From NCBI RefSeq assembly GCF_004923205.2, contig NZ_SELD02000037.1, positions 62,001 through 126,000 of the forward strand: 64,000 bases of DNA, given 5' to 3'. The notes beneath the pieces are model-generated. The model did no database searches, had not been told where the DNA came from, and worked only from the letters and a program-made list of their open reading frames with translations. The stretch comes from Paracoccus aeridis (GTDB taxonomy: Bacteria > Pseudomonadota > Alphaproteobacteria > Rhodobacterales > Rhodobacteraceae). Both the position numbers and the translations under genes were made by a program. Of the stretch, positions 29,819 through 39,246 are shown one piece after another; the first letter of the stretch is position 1, and every line of letters starts with the position of its first letter.

Positions 29819-30595
29819 TCAGCGGTCGCGGAACTGCGCCTCGCGCTTTTCGAGGAACGCGCTCATCCCTTCCTTCTGGTCCTCTGTCGCGAACAGCGAA
29901 TGGAACGCCCGCCGTTCGAACAGCAGCCCTTCGCGCAGGGTCGTCTCGAAGGCGCGGTTCACGGCCTCCTTCGCGACGCGGGCGGCGATGGTGGACTTGT
30001 TCGCGATCTTCCCGGCGGCGGCCCGCGCCTCGTCCAGCAGCCGGTCGGTCGGGACGACCCGGCTCACCAGCCCCGACCGCTCGGCCTCGGCCGCGTCCAT
30101 GAAGCGGCCGGTGAGGTTCATGTCCATCGCCTTCGACTTGCCGATGAAGCGGGTCAGTCGCTGGGTGCCGCCGATCCCCGCGACGACGCCCAGGTTGATT
30201 TCCGGCTGGCCGAACTTCGCGTTCTCGGCCGCGATGATGAAGTCGCACATCATCGCAAGCTCGCAGCCCCCGCCCAGCGCATAGCCCGACACCGCGGCGA
30301 TCACCGGCGTGCGGGTCCGCGCGATCCGGTCGATGTCGGCGCCGAACAGGTCCTCGTCCGAGACGTCCACGAAGGTCTTCTGCGCCATCTCCTTGATGTC
30401 GGCGCCGGCGGCGAAGGCCTTTTCGCTGCCGGTCAGGATGATGCAGCGGACCTTGTCGTCGACATCGAGCGCGCCCAGCGCGTCGGCCAGTTCGCCGATC
30501 AGCTGGCCGTTCAGCGCGTTCATCGCCTCGGGCCGGTTCAGGCGGACCAGCGCGATCTTGTCTTCGACCTCAACGATGAGCGTCTGGTAGGCCAT
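29819..30595 (-). CDS. Enoyl-CoA hydratase
   Basis: 258-residue crotonase-superfamily enzyme hydrating 2-enoyl-CoA to 3-hydroxyacyl-CoA. The oxyanion-hole segments [11 protein letters not shown] and [17 protein letters not shown] are present. Both catalytic Glu residues are visible, in GGGCELA and [13 protein letters not shown], as in authentic hydratases. It could complete crotonyl-CoA conversion from the glutarate pathway 12 kb away, but it is a broad-specificity enzyme. Its place between mutM and rpsT is a conserved Rhodobacterales order rather than a functional operon. Confidence 0.93.
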   Translation of the reverse strand: MAYQTLIVEVEDKIALVRLNRPEAMNALNGQLIGELADALGALDVDDKVRCIILTGSEKAFAAGADIKEMAQKTFVDVSDEDLFGADIDRIARTRTPVIAAVSGYALGGGCELAMMCDFIIAAENAKFGQPEINLGVVAGIGGTQRLTRFIGKSKAMDMNLTGRFMDAAEAERSGLVSRVVPTDRLLDEARAAAGKIANKSTIAARVAKEAVNRAFETTLREGLLFERRAFHSLFATEDQKEGMSAFLEKREAQFRDR

Positions 30596-30682
30596 GGCAT
30601 CTCTCCCTCATGGATGGGCTGTGGTTAGCAAACGGCAGGGCCGGGCGGAACCCCGAAGCGCGGCGGCCCGCCGCCTGCCGGG

Positions 30683-31528
30683 TCAGCGCTGGCAGGCGGG
30701 GCAGTACCATGTCGATCGGCCGCCCTGCACGATCCGGCGGATGGTGCCGCCGCAGCCCTGCCGCCGGCACGGCTGCCCCTCGCGCCCGTAGACGCGGAAG
30801 CTGTGCTGGAAGTAGCCGAGCTCGCCCGACGCCTGGCGGTGGTCGCGCAGGCTCGATCCCCCCGCCTCGATCGCCTCCGCCAGCACCTCGCGGACCAGGC
30901 CGTGCAGCAGCGCGATGCGGTCGCGCCCGATCCGCCCCGCCGCCCGCGCCGGGTGGATGCCCGCGCGGTGCAGCGCCTCGCAGACATAGATGTTGCCCAG
31001 GCCCGCGACGATCCGCTGGTCGAGCAGCGCGGCCTTGATCGCGGTGCGCCGCCCCGCCAGCGCCGCCGCCAGCCGAGCGGGGGTGAAGGCGGGATCGAAC
31101 GGCTCCGGCCCCAGCGCCGCCAGCAGCGGGTGATCCTGCCCCTCGCGCACGAGGTCCACCGCCCCGAACCGGCGCGCGTCGTTCAGCGTGATCGTCGTGC
31201 CTTCGTCGGTCGTCAGCACCAGATGGTCGTGCTGCGGCAGGATCGGCGGATCGTGGTGGAAGTCGCCCAGCTGCGCCCCCTCGACCCGCACCCGCCCCGA
31301 CATGCCCAGGTGCAGCAGCAGGCAGCCGCCCCGGTCGAGGTCCGCAAGGATGTATTTCGACCGCCGCCTCAGCGCCGTGACCCGCGCGCCCGTCAGCACC
31401 TGCACCAGGTCCTCGGGCATGGGCCAGCGCAGGTCGGGCCGCCGCTGGTCCACCCGCGCGATCACGCGGCCTTCCAGGTGCGGGGCAAGGCCGCGGCGCA
31501 CCGTCTCGACCTCTGGCAGTTCTGGCAT
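30683..31528 (-). CDS. mutM: Formamidopyrimidine-DNA glycosylase (Fpg)
   Basis: Removes 8-oxoguanine and formamidopyrimidines and nicks the abasic site. 281 residues. The N-terminal [13 protein letters not shown] has the catalytic Pro2 and Glu3, RRRSKYIL has the conserved Lys, the H2TH region includes [18 protein letters not shown], and the four-Cys zinc finger spans about residues 250-278 (CRRQGCGG and CPAC). The start at 31528 is fixed by the obligatory N-terminal proline after Met removal. Divergent from ubiE with only 55 bp between them. Confidence 0.97.
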   Translation of the reverse strand: MPELPEVETVRRGLAPHLEGRVIARVDQRRPDLRWPMPEDLVQVLTGARVTALRRRSKYILADLDRGGCLLLHLGMSGRVRVEGAQLGDFHHDPPILPQHDHLVLTTDEGTTITLNDARRFGAVDLVREGQDHPLLAALGPEPFDPAFTPARLAAALAGRRTAIKAALLDQRIVAGLGNIYVCEALHRAGIHPARAAGRIGRDRIALLHGLVREVLAEAIEAGGSSLRDHRQASGELGYFQHSFRVYGREGQPCRRQGCGGTIRRIVQGGRSTWYCPACQR

Positions 31529-31583
31529 TCCGGCCCCGTTCGTCGCATTGTGCCGCCCGAAACAGGCGACCGGACCCAGACCT

Positions 31584-32336
31584 ATGAACGACGACGAGCC
31601 CAGGCAAACCCATTTCGGCTTTCGCGACGTGGCCGAGGACGAAAAGGCGGGGCTGGTCCACGGCGTCTTTTCCCGCGTCGCGTCGAAGTACGACGTGATG
31701 AACGACCTGATGAGCGTGGGCGTCCACCGGCTGTGGAAGACCGCGATGATGGACTGGCTCGCCCCGCGGAACGGCCAGCTCCTGCTGGACGTGGCCGGCG
31801 GCACGGGGGACATCGCGTTCCGGTTCCTCGACCGGGCGCCGGGCGCGCGCGTCACCGTCTGCGACATGACCGAATCGATGCTGGTCGAGGGGCGCCGGCG
31901 GGCCGAGGCCGGACGCCTGGAAGGTCGCCTCGACTGGGTCACGGGCGACGCGATGGCCCTGCCCTTCGCGGACGCGAGCTTCGACCGCTACACGATCAGC
32001 TTCGGGATCCGCAACGTGACGCGCATTCCCCAGGCGCTGGCCGAGGCGTTCCGCGTCCTCAGGCCCGGCGGGCGGCTGATGGTGCTGGAATTCTCGCAGC
32101 TGCCGGTGCCGGCGATGCAATGGGCCTATGACCGCTATTCGTTCAACGTCATCCCGCCCCTGGGCCAGATGGTGGCAGGCGACCGCGACAGCTACCAGTA
32201 TCTCGTCGAATCGATCCGCCGCTTTCCGGACCAGGAAACCTTTGCCGGCATGATCCGCGACGCGGGCTTCGACCGGGTGCGGTTCCGCAACCTGTCCATG
32301 GGCATCGCCGCGCTTCATTCCGGCTGGAAGCTCTGA
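31584..32336 (+). CDS. ubiE: Ubiquinone/menaquinone C-methyltransferase UbiE
   Basis: SAM-dependent methyltransferase for the C-methylation step of ubiquinone synthesis. 250 residues. The family start [36 protein letters not shown] is visible in pieces, together with the SAM motif [14 protein letters not shown], motif [20 protein letters not shown], and the C-terminal [11 protein letters not shown]. It starts at ATG 31584, 55 bp from divergent mutM, and ends 3 bp before ubiB. Confidence 0.97.
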   Translation: MNDDEPRQTHFGFRDVAEDEKAGLVHGVFSRVASKYDVMNDLMSVGVHRLWKTAMMDWLAPRNGQLLLDVAGGTGDIAFRFLDRAPGARVTVCDMTESMLVEGRRRAEAGRLEGRLDWVTGDAMALPFADASFDRYTISFGIRNVTRIPQALAEAFRVLRPGGRLMVLEFSQLPVPAMQWAYDRYSFNVIPPLGQMVAGDRDSYQYLVESIRRFPDQETFAGMIRDAGFDRVRFRNLSMGIAALHSGWKL

Positions 32337-32339
32337 GAC

Positions 32340-33869
32340 TTGCGCGGACCGCACAACATCTGGCGGCTGATCCGCACCGGCGCCACGTTCGAGCGCACGG
32401 GCGCGATGGGCGCCGCGCTTGACGCGATGGCCGCCCCGCCCCGCGTCCGCCTGGCGGCGCGGGTGCTGGGGTGGCCCTTCGCATGGCTGGGCTACCGTGG
32501 CGATCCGGCGCTGCCGCCGGTCACCCGCGCGATCACGGCGCTCGGCCCCGCCTACGTCAAGTTCGGCCAGATCCTGTCCACCCGCCCCGACGTGGTCGGG
32601 GTCGGGATGGCCGAGCAGCTGCGCGTCCTGCAGGACAGCCTGCCGCCCTTCCCGACCGCCATCGCCCGCCGCATGATCCGGGCCGAGCTGGGCCAGCCGG
32701 TCGAGGCGCTGTTCACGAGCTTTTCCGATCCGCTGGCGGCGGCGTCGATCGCGCAGGTCCACCACGCGCGCCGCGCCGATGACGGGGCCGAGGTCGCGGT
32801 CAAGGTCCTGCGCCCCGGGATCGAGGCCGCGTTCCGCCGCGATATCGACGCGTTCCACCTGGCCGCAAGCCTGATCGAGGGGCTGTCCCCCGCCAGCCGG
32901 CGGCTGCGGCCGCGCGACGTGGTGGCGCATTTCGAATCGGTCGTGATGGGGGAACTGGACCTGCGGCTGGAAGCCGCGTCCGCGTCGCTGTTTGCCGACA
33001 ACGTCAGGAAGGACGCGGGGTTCACCGTGCCGCATCCGCACTGGCCGCTGTCGTCGCGCCGCGTCATGACCAGCGATTGGGTCCACGGCACGCCCATGGC
33101 CGATGTCGGTGCCATCCGCGCCGCCGGCCACGACACCGGCGCGCTCGCCTCGCGCATGATCCAGCTGTTCCTGTCCCACGCGCTTCGCGACGGGTTCTTC
33201 CACGCCGACATGCACCAGGGAAACCTGCGCGTGGCCCCGAACGGCGACATCGTCGCCTTCGACTTCGGAATCATGGGCGAGATCGACGAATACACCCGGC
33301 GCACCTACGCCGAGATCATCCTGGGCTTCATCCAGCGCGATTATCACCGCGTCGCCCGGGTCCACTTCGAGGCGGGCTACGTGCCCCGCGACCAGAACAT
33401 GGCCGAATTCGCGCGCGCGCTCCGCGCCGTGGGGGAGCCGATCTTCGGCGCCGACGCCAGTCGCATCTCCATGGCGAACCTGCTGTCCTACCTCTTCGAG
33501 GTAACGGAGCGGTTCGGCATGCAGACCCGGACCGAACTGATCCTGCTGCAGCGCACGATGGTCGTGGTCGAAGGCGTCGCCCGCTCGCTCGACCCGCAGA
33601 TCAACATGTGGCAGGCGGCGCGCCCCGTGGTGGAAGACTACGTGCGCGACAATCTCGGGCCCCGCGCCGCGGTCCGCGACATGCTGCGGGTCGCGCAGAC
33701 CGTGTCGCGCTTCGGCCCGCTGCTGCCGGACATGATCGACACGAAGCTTCGCGACCTAGCCCGGACGGGGACCGTCGTGCGGGTCGAACGCGACCGGGGC
33801 ACGATGAGGTGGCTCGCGGCTGCGGCCCTCGTCGTCGCCGGCGTCCTGGTGGGAGCGGCGCTCGGCTGA
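32340..33869 (+). CDS. ubiB: Ubiquinone biosynthesis protein UbiB (atypical kinase/ATPase)
   Basis: 509-residue membrane-anchored ABC1/ADCK-type protein that supports ubiquinone biosynthesis. Family motifs: KFGQILSTRPD (the inhibitory KxGQ helix), the Ala-rich nucleotide loop AAASIAQVHHA, VAVKVLRPG with the ATP Lys, HADMHQGNL and DFGIMGEID. A C-terminal transmembrane helix (LAAAALVVAGVLVGAAL) anchors it. The only start giving the full MRGPHNIWRLIRTGATF N-terminus is TTG at 32340. It is 3 bp after ubiE, so the two are co-translated. Confidence 0.95.
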   Translation: MRGPHNIWRLIRTGATFERTGAMGAALDAMAAPPRVRLAARVLGWPFAWLGYRGDPALPPVTRAITALGPAYVKFGQILSTRPDVVGVGMAEQLRVLQDSLPPFPTAIARRMIRAELGQPVEALFTSFSDPLAAASIAQVHHARRADDGAEVAVKVLRPGIEAAFRRDIDAFHLAASLIEGLSPASRRLRPRDVVAHFESVVMGELDLRLEAASASLFADNVRKDAGFTVPHPHWPLSSRRVMTSDWVHGTPMADVGAIRAAGHDTGALASRMIQLFLSHALRDGFFHADMHQGNLRVAPNGDIVAFDFGIMGEIDEYTRRTYAEIILGFIQRDYHRVARVHFEAGYVPRDQNMAEFARALRAVGEPIFGADASRISMANLLSYLFEVTERFGMQTRTELILLQRTMVVVEGVARSLDPQINMWQAARPVVEDYVRDNLGPRAAVRDMLRVAQTVSRFGPLLPDMIDTKLRDLARTGTVVRVERDRGTMRWLAAAALVVAGVLVGAALG

Positions 33870-34063
33870 TCGGGCGGCAGCTGGCCGCGTCGTCGCAGGG
33901 CCATGCGCGGGCCGGGGACACGCATGGCCGCGCAAGCCGCCAGCGCGACGATCCGGTTCCGCAAGCCGGCCGGACGAGAGCCGAAGCAGCAAGGCGAGCC
34001 ATCGCATGACGGCGCTTACCACCTTGCGCCTGATCGCTGATGCCGCATCCGGGCCGCGCCTGT

Positions 34064-34726
34064 TCATCCGTCCGTGTCGCGCAGTGCCGTGACGTCGTCC
34101 TCCATCGTGCTGGCCCCGCCTTCCAGGGACAGGCGGACGCCGTCGGCCGTGATTTCGGCCCCGATCACGCGCGAATAAGCGCCGACATTCGCCCGGTCGA
34201 TTACCGTTCCCGCCTTCAGGCTTTCAAGGCGGAAGCTGTAAAGACCGTCGGGCAGCACCGCCCCCGACGCGTGCCGGCCGACCCAGTCGACCTCGCCCTC
34301 GCCCAGGCCCACGTCCTCGCGCGAGACCTCCGCCCCGCGCGCATCCAGCGTCACGAGCACGACCTGATCGGCATCCGGCGCGTGGTCGATCGTGAGCGTC
34401 AGGGGGCTGCCGTCGAACGACACCGGGGCAGTCGTCCGAACCTCCTTCCCGATCCACTGCGACACCGCCGACAAGCTTCCCCCCGACTGCGCGGCGATCT
34501 GCGCCAGCAGGTCGTTCGTCCGCACCTGCTGCTCGACGCCCGAGAACGTCGCCAGTTGCACCGCGAAGTCCGACCCTTCCATCGGGTTCAGCGGATCCTG
34601 GTTCTTGATCTGCGTCGTGAGCATTTTCAGGAACGTCTGGAAATCGCCGCCCGAAAACGAGGCGGCGGGTGCCCCGGCGGCCGATCCGGTGACCGGCGGC
34701 GTGGCGGTGCTGACTGCATTGACCAT
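34064..34726 (-). CDS. flgD: Flagellar hook capping protein FlgD
   Basis: Scaffold needed at the tip of the growing hook. 220 residues. The conserved N-terminal FlgD region is FLKMLTTQIKNQDPLNPME and FAVQLATFSGVEQQV. The C-terminal part contains the FLG-type beta domain around GRHASGAVLPDGLYSFRLE. ATG 34726 is chosen because AGGA stands five bases upstream. ATG 34738, which overlaps the fliK stop as ATGA, would add four residues and is also plausible. Secreted through the flagellar type III apparatus without a cleaved signal. Confidence 0.92.
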   Translation of the reverse strand: MVNAVSTATPPVTGSAAGAPAASFSGGDFQTFLKMLTTQIKNQDPLNPMEGSDFAVQLATFSGVEQQVRTNDLLAQIAAQSGGSLSAVSQWIGKEVRTTAPVSFDGSPLTLTIDHAPDADQVVLVTLDARGAEVSREDVGLGEGEVDWVGRHASGAVLPDGLYSFRLESLKAGTVIDRANVGAYSRVIGAEITADGVRLSLEGGASTMEDDVTALRDTDG

Positions 34727-34734
34727 GTCGTTCC

Positions 34735-36369
34735 TCATATCCTGATGTCGATGCGGGTGCCGTCGGTCCGCCCGCGCTGCGTCGCAGGTCTGGCGGGCTC
34801 CGCGACAATCCCCGCGGCCGACCCGCCGTGAACACCCCTGTCATGCTGGTCGGCAAACTGTGCCGCCTGCCGGCCGGCCGATTGCCCTCCGCTGCCCTGC
34901 GGATCGCCCTGCGCCATGAAGTCCAGCAGCGGCTGCTCGACCCCGCCTTGCCGCAGTTCCCTGACGAGGAGATCCGCGTGACGCCGGACGAGATCCAGCG
35001 TTTCGGGCCGCTCGACGACCAGCCCGACATGCAGAACGGCGCTGTCGCCCGAGATCGTGACCTTGACCCGCCCGAGCTCGTGCGGGTTCAGCATGATCTC
35101 CGTCGAGCCCTCGCGCTGCGCGACGATCACGTCCGCGATCTGCACGAGCGGCGCATGGGCGGCGTGAGCCGCGGCGCGCAGAGGGATGGCGGCGGGAGAC
35201 GCTTCGGACGGCGCGACTGGCACCGCGAAGGACAGCGCGGCCGCGGCGAGCGGCTGGTCCGGAAGGGGAACGTTCCTGACCTCTGCCAAAGGCTCGGCCA
35301 CAGCAAGGTCGCTTGGGTCCGGCGGCGTGGCAGCAACCACGTGCAGCCTCGGCCGGGCCGCGTCGAGCCGGTCCCGGAGTACCCGGCGATCAACAATCGC
35401 GTCGTCCCTATCGTGCGTTTCACTGCCGTCCCCCGGCGCGTCGCCACTTTGAGGCTTGCGTGCGGGATTGCCGATCTGTTCCAGCAGCCGAAGCTCCGCC
35501 TGTCGTGCTGCTGGTTCCCACGCCGGTATCTTGCCGGCCTCCTGCGTCAAGCCGGAACCCTCTGCCGCCACTTGCGTCGCGGAACGAACGGGCGCTGTTT
35601 CCCGCTGTGGAATCTCGGCCACAGGCTTCATCGACGTTTCTGCAGCCCGAGTCTCACGCGCACTAGGGCGGGTGGGGGCCAGATCCCGCTGCACGAAATC
35701 CGTCGTAGCAGCCGCCGCAGCCGCATTGAGAACCAGCGCGGCGCCGCCCTCACCAGAGGGCGCGGACCTTGCTGCGCCATTGGAGTTCACCTCCTGCGCC
35801 GGTAGCGAACTGGCAGGCTGGGGGACACGCAACAGGCTGCTCGGACCGGCCTCGGCCTGCGACGGTGACGAGGGCACGTCGGGTTTTTTTTCCAACGCGG
35901 TGGTCGGCCCCTGATCTGCCTGCATCGTGGGCAAGGTTCCCTGTTGCACCGTCGTACTATCGTCGGGAAGACGAAGCTCATGCAAAGGAACGCTTGCAGG
36001 CATCGTGAGCGCCCGTGCCCGTGCCGCGATCTCGTGCGACATCTCAGCATCCGCCGGTCCCCCACCGGCACCATCGGCCACCGCTTGCCGAGGCAGGCCA
36101 GGTTGCGGAAGCGCGGGCGAGACGAGGGGAAGGCCGATCGGCGGCACGGCCGGCTCGTCGACCTGGTCCGAGGGCTCGTCCACGGTCGCGGGATCGGCTT
36201 CGACGACCTGCTCCGTCGCCGTCGACGGTTCCTCGACGTGCCGGGGCTCGATCGCGGAGGTCAGGGCCGCCATCACCACCTCGAACGCACTCTCCGCAGC
36301 TGGCGGCGCCCTGTCGGCCCCGGGACGCGGGCTGGGGCCGGTCTTGAACTGGATCGCAGCTGCGTGCAT
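34735..36369 (-). CDS. fliK: Flagellar hook-length control protein FliK
   Basis: 544-residue secreted ruler protein. The first 400 residues are low-complexity Ala/Pro/Glu/Ser, as expected for the disordered measuring region. The C-terminal Flg_hook domain carries VIVAQREGSTEIMLNPHELGRV, VTISGDSAVLHVGLVVERPETLDLVRRHADLL and LRQGGVEQPLLDF. GC content is patchier and lower than in neighbours, especially towards the 5' end. It is translationally linked to flgD and divergent from the rod/flagellin genes 101 bp away. Confidence 0.88.
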   Translation of the reverse strand: MHAAAIQFKTGPSPRPGADRAPPAAESAFEVVMAALTSAIEPRHVEEPSTATEQVVEADPATVDEPSDQVDEPAVPPIGLPLVSPALPQPGLPRQAVADGAGGGPADAEMSHEIAARARALTMPASVPLHELRLPDDSTTVQQGTLPTMQADQGPTTALEKKPDVPSSPSQAEAGPSSLLRVPQPASSLPAQEVNSNGAARSAPSGEGGAALVLNAAAAAATTDFVQRDLAPTRPSARETRAAETSMKPVAEIPQRETAPVRSATQVAAEGSGLTQEAGKIPAWEPAARQAELRLLEQIGNPARKPQSGDAPGDGSETHDRDDAIVDRRVLRDRLDAARPRLHVVAATPPDPSDLAVAEPLAEVRNVPLPDQPLAAAALSFAVPVAPSEASPAAIPLRAAAHAAHAPLVQIADVIVAQREGSTEIMLNPHELGRVKVTISGDSAVLHVGLVVERPETLDLVRRHADLLVRELRQGGVEQPLLDFMAQGDPQGSGGQSAGRQAAQFADQHDRGVHGGSAAGIVAEPARPATQRGRTDGTRIDIRI

Positions 36370-36470
36370 CTGATTCCCACCTGAATACCTGTTCCTAGCA
36401 TCCCCAGATTACCGAATTCTTTACCGCTTCCTGCTAATGCGGATCTTGCGACCAAGACAGGCAGGAACTC

Positions 36471-36710
36471 ATGAAAATTGCATTCAATCCAGACGGCCCG
36501 CCGGCTGCAGTGCGCGGCAAGACACAGGCCGATCAACTCGAATCAGCTTTTTTGGCTGAAATGCTGAAATACACCGGCGTCGATGCCTCTGGGTCGTTTT
36601 CCGGGGGAATCGGTGAATCGCAATTCGCAAGCTGGCTGACCGAGCAACGCGCCGACGCGCTTTCGCGCCGGATCGACCTGAAGTTTGCCGAATCGCTGGT
36701 GGCACGATGA
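36471..36710 (+). CDS. FlgJ N-terminal-like rod-binding protein
   Basis: 79-residue protein corresponding to the rod-capping half of FlgJ (also called CheL in Rhizobiales/Caulobacter). ADQLESAFLAEMLKYTG and the SFSGGIGESQFASWLTEQRADALS block match the rod-binding domain. The muramidase domain of enterobacterial FlgJ is absent, as is normal in this class. Start at the ATG preceded by AGGAACTC. Its stop overlaps the next ATG (ATGA). Probably needed for rod assembly through the peptidoglycan. Confidence 0.82.
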   Translation: MKIAFNPDGPPAAVRGKTQADQLESAFLAEMLKYTGVDASGSFSGGIGESQFASWLTEQRADALSRRIDLKFAESLVAR

Positions 36711-37015
36711 TCGCGTTCGTGAAACGGCTGGACGAAGCCGGCGCGGCGCTTGACCGGCATGACCCCGAAACGGCGCTAACCCTGCTGCAATCCCTTGAAG
36801 ACGGCGGACGCACGCTGGACCAGGCGGACGCGGCAAGGTGCCGCCGCTTGGTCCAGCGCATGGCAACGATTGCGGAAGCCCAGCGCCAAGGGATCAAGGC
36901 CGCAATAGACGGAGTCACGGCCGCCCGGCGTGCCGCGGCGAGCCTGCAGACCTACGACAATTCGGGCCGCAGGCAGATCGAAACCACCGCCTTTCCCAAG
37001 GCGCGGCGGTTTTGA
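36707..37015 (+). CDS. Small flagellar protein, possible FlgN-like chaperone
   Basis: 102 residues, almost wholly helical, with no signal or membrane segment. A C-terminal SLQTYDNSGRRQ motif resembles the short Tyr-x-x-x-Gly ending found in FlgN-type export chaperones for hook-associated proteins. Its overlap with the rod-binding gene and position before flagellin support a flagellar role. The family assignment rests on these weak signals, so treat as putative. Confidence 0.62.
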   Translation: MIAFVKRLDEAGAALDRHDPETALTLLQSLEDGGRTLDQADAARCRRLVQRMATIAEAQRQGIKAAIDGVTAARRAAASLQTYDNSGRRQIETTAFPKARRF

Positions 37016-37187
37016 ATAAAGCTTTCCGGCTTTCGGATTTGAGCGGAGCTACGGAATTCACTAGCTCTTAAGGTGTCCCGTCTAGAACGGTGATCGCATC
37101 GAACGGTGCAAGGGCAAATGGAAGCCCATGGGTCAGAAGGCCTTTTCGTCAACAGTCGGGCTTGGCAGCCCATGAACGGAGGACAAA
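37016..37187 (+). promoter_or_regulatory. Flagellin leader with alternative stem-loops
   Basis: The leader ahead of flagellin can fold two mutually exclusive ways. GGGCT/AGCCC (37158-37162 with 37067+100, i.e. 37167-37171) forms a hairpin just before the GGAGGA ribosome binding site. Alternatively AAGCCC (37122-37127) pairs with GGGCTT (37158-37163). I see no clear sigma-28 or sigma-54 promoter. Because flaF and flbT follow the gene, a post-transcriptional control element is plausible. Confidence 0.45.
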
Positions 37188-38411
37188 ATGTCCAGCATTC
37201 TGACCAACAACGGCGCCATGGTGGCGCTGCAGACCCTCAAGGGGGTCAACGCAAACCTGGCGAAGACCCAGGACCAGATCTCGACCGGCAAGGCCGTTTC
37301 GACGGCCAAGGACAACGCCGCGGTCTGGGCGATCTCCAAGACGATGGAAGCGGATGTGAGCGGGTTCAAGGCGATCTCGTCCGGCCTGTCGATGGCCGGC
37401 GCCGCGGTCGGGACCGCCCGCGAGGGCGCGGAAGACATCCAGAAGACCTTGGGCAAGATCCGCGACACCATCATCTCGGCGCAGAACGCGACCTCGGACA
37501 CCGACCGGGGAAAACTGCAGAACGACGTCGTCAACCTGCGCAGCCAGATCGAGAACATCGTGAAGGGTTCGCAGGTGAACGGGCTGAACCTGCTGGATGG
37601 CAGCGCCGGCACCGTGAACTTCCTCGCCTCGGTCGACCGTTCGGCCGCCGGCACGACCACGTCGACCATCGCGGTCGCAAGCCAGGATCTGTCGGTGGGC
37701 AACTACGTGGCGAAGAACATCTTCACCACGTCGGGCACGGCGTCGGCGTCGGGCGACAGCGCGGTGATGTCGCTGGACGCGGGCGACACGACGGGGGTCA
37801 CGCTGACGGTCGGCGGGGGCGGTGACACGCTGGCCGCAGGCGACAGCATCTCGATCCGCATCGGCGACAAGGAAGCGACCTACACCGTCACCGATTCGGA
37901 CGCGGCCTCGGCCACGCCGAACGATGTCGTGGCAGTCGGCCTGAAGTCGGCGATCGAAAAGCTGGGCGTGCCCGGTCTTGCGGTGGACTACGACTCGGGC
38001 AACCCGGGCGAACTGACGATCAAGTCGGGCGCGACCGCGACCACGAATGACCTCGCCATTTCGGCGCGGTTCCAGAACGCCGGATCCGGCGGTCTGGGCG
38101 CACTGGGCGCGATCAACGTCTCGACGGCAGCGGGGGCTACGGCCGCCATGGCGTCGATCGAGACGCTGATGAAGACCGCCACCGACGCGGCCGCGGCGTT
38201 CGGGTCGGCCGGCACCCGGATCGAAGGTCAGGCCAACTTCATCTCGAAGCTGACCGACTCGCTCAAGACCGGCATCGGCGCGCTGGTGGACGCCGACATG
38301 GAGGAGGCCTCGGCCCGCCTTCAGGCGCTGCAGACGCAGCAGCAGCTGGGCATCCAGTCGCTGTCGATCGCCAACCAGGCGCCGCAGTCGATCCTGTCGC
38401 TGTTCCGCTGA
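37188..38411 (+). CDS. fliC: Flagellin
   Basis: 407-residue filament protein. The N-terminal D0/D1 helices contain MSSILTNNGAMVALQTLK and ISTGKAVSTAKDNAAVWAIS, then SQVNGLNLLDG. A variable Ser/Thr/Gly/Ala-rich middle (about 140-310) would be surface-exposed. The C-terminal helix FISKLTDSLKTGIGALVDADM and QSLSIANQAPQSILSLFR returns to the core. This is an alphaproteobacterial-size flagellin. Start set by GGAGGACAAA. A clear terminator follows, separating it from flaF. Confidence 0.96.
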   Translation: MSSILTNNGAMVALQTLKGVNANLAKTQDQISTGKAVSTAKDNAAVWAISKTMEADVSGFKAISSGLSMAGAAVGTAREGAEDIQKTLGKIRDTIISAQNATSDTDRGKLQNDVVNLRSQIENIVKGSQVNGLNLLDGSAGTVNFLASVDRSAAGTTTSTIAVASQDLSVGNYVAKNIFTTSGTASASGDSAVMSLDAGDTTGVTLTVGGGGDTLAAGDSISIRIGDKEATYTVTDSDAASATPNDVVAVGLKSAIEKLGVPGLAVDYDSGNPGELTIKSGATATTNDLAISARFQNAGSGGLGALGAINVSTAAGATAAMASIETLMKTATDAAAAFGSAGTRIEGQANFISKLTDSLKTGIGALVDADMEEASARLQALQTQQQLGIQSLSIANQAPQSILSLFR

Positions 38412-38421
38412 CCTGAACAGA

Positions 38422-38446
38422 CCGGGGCGCCAGGACGGCGCCCCGG
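38422..38446 (+). terminator. Flagellin terminator
   Basis: A 10-bp perfect stem CCGGGGCGCC/GGCGCCCCGG with a 5-nt loop and following CTTT, 10 bp after the flagellin stop. Confidence 0.8.
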
Positions 38447-38476
38447 CTTTCGCCACACAGTCGAGGGAACGACCCG

Positions 38477-38845
38477 ATGAACGCGCACGCTCTTGCCCGC
38501 GCCGGCAGCCCGTTTGCCGCCACCCAGATCCGCACCGATCGAGACAACGAATACGACGCCTTCACCCGCGTCACCCGCCGCCTGAAGGCAGCCGATCCCT
38601 CGGGACGCGGCGCGGCCGCGGGCGAGGCGGTTCACATGAACACGCAGCTGTGGTCCGCGCTCGCGTCCGACCTTGCGTTGCCCGACAACGCGCTTCCCGA
38701 CGAACTCAAGGCGCAGCTCCTGTCGCTGGCGCTGTTTTCGGTGCGCCACGGGTTCCGCGTCGCCGCCGGCGACGGCGACCTGTCCGCGCTGATCGAGATC
38801 AACAGCAGCATCATGGCCGGGCTGCGCGGGCCGGTGCGGGGATGA
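38477..38845 (+). CDS. flaF: Flagellar biosynthesis regulator FlaF
   Basis: 122-residue helical protein of the FlaF family, which in Caulobacter promotes flagellin synthesis and secretion and counteracts FlbT. Typical segments are RDNEYDAFTRVTRRLKAAD, LWSALASDLALPDNALP, and the C-terminal LLSLALFSVRHGFRVAAGDGDLSALIEIN. It follows flagellin directly and its stop overlaps the flbT start (ATGA). Confidence 0.92.
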   Translation: MNAHALARAGSPFAATQIRTDRDNEYDAFTRVTRRLKAADPSGRGAAAGEAVHMNTQLWSALASDLALPDNALPDELKAQLLSLALFSVRHGFRVAAGDGDLSALIEINSSIMAGLRGPVRG

Positions 38846-39246
38846 GCGGGCTCGTCATCAAGCTGGCCCCGAACGAACGGCTGCTGATCAACGGCGCCAT
38901 CATCGAGAACGGGGACCGGCGCACGCGCATCTCGATCCGCAGCCCGAACGCAAACGTCCTCCGCCTGAAGGACGCGCTGCACCCTGACCAGGCGAGCACG
39001 CCGGTGGCGCGGGTCTGCTATGTCGCGCAGCTGCTTCTGTCGGGCGACGCCGACCGGGCCGAGGGGCATGCGCAGCTGCTCGTCGGGCTGGAACAGCTGA
39101 GCCAGGTCTTCTCGGACTACGACAGCCGGCTGATCATCGACGACGCGACCGCCGCGGTGCTGCAGTCCAACTACTACCAGGCGCTGCGCCGCCTGCGCGG
39201 GTTGTTGCCGCGCGAGGCGCGGCTGCTGGCCTCCGCGCGGCAATGA
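38842..39246 (+). CDS. flbT: Flagellin mRNA regulator FlbT
   Basis: 134-residue FlbT-family repressor. In Caulobacter FlbT binds the 5' untranslated region of flagellin mRNA and destabilises it until the hook is complete. Conserved parts are LVIKLAPNERLLINGAIIENGDRR, YVAQLLLSGD and the C-terminal YYQALRRLRGLLPREA. It is coupled to flaF upstream and to the DUF1217 gene downstream by 4-bp overlaps. Confidence 0.93.
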   Translation: MSGLVIKLAPNERLLINGAIIENGDRRTRISIRSPNANVLRLKDALHPDQASTPVARVCYVAQLLLSGDADRAEGHAQLLVGLEQLSQVFSDYDSRLIIDDATAAVLQSNYYQALRRLRGLLPREARLLASARQ

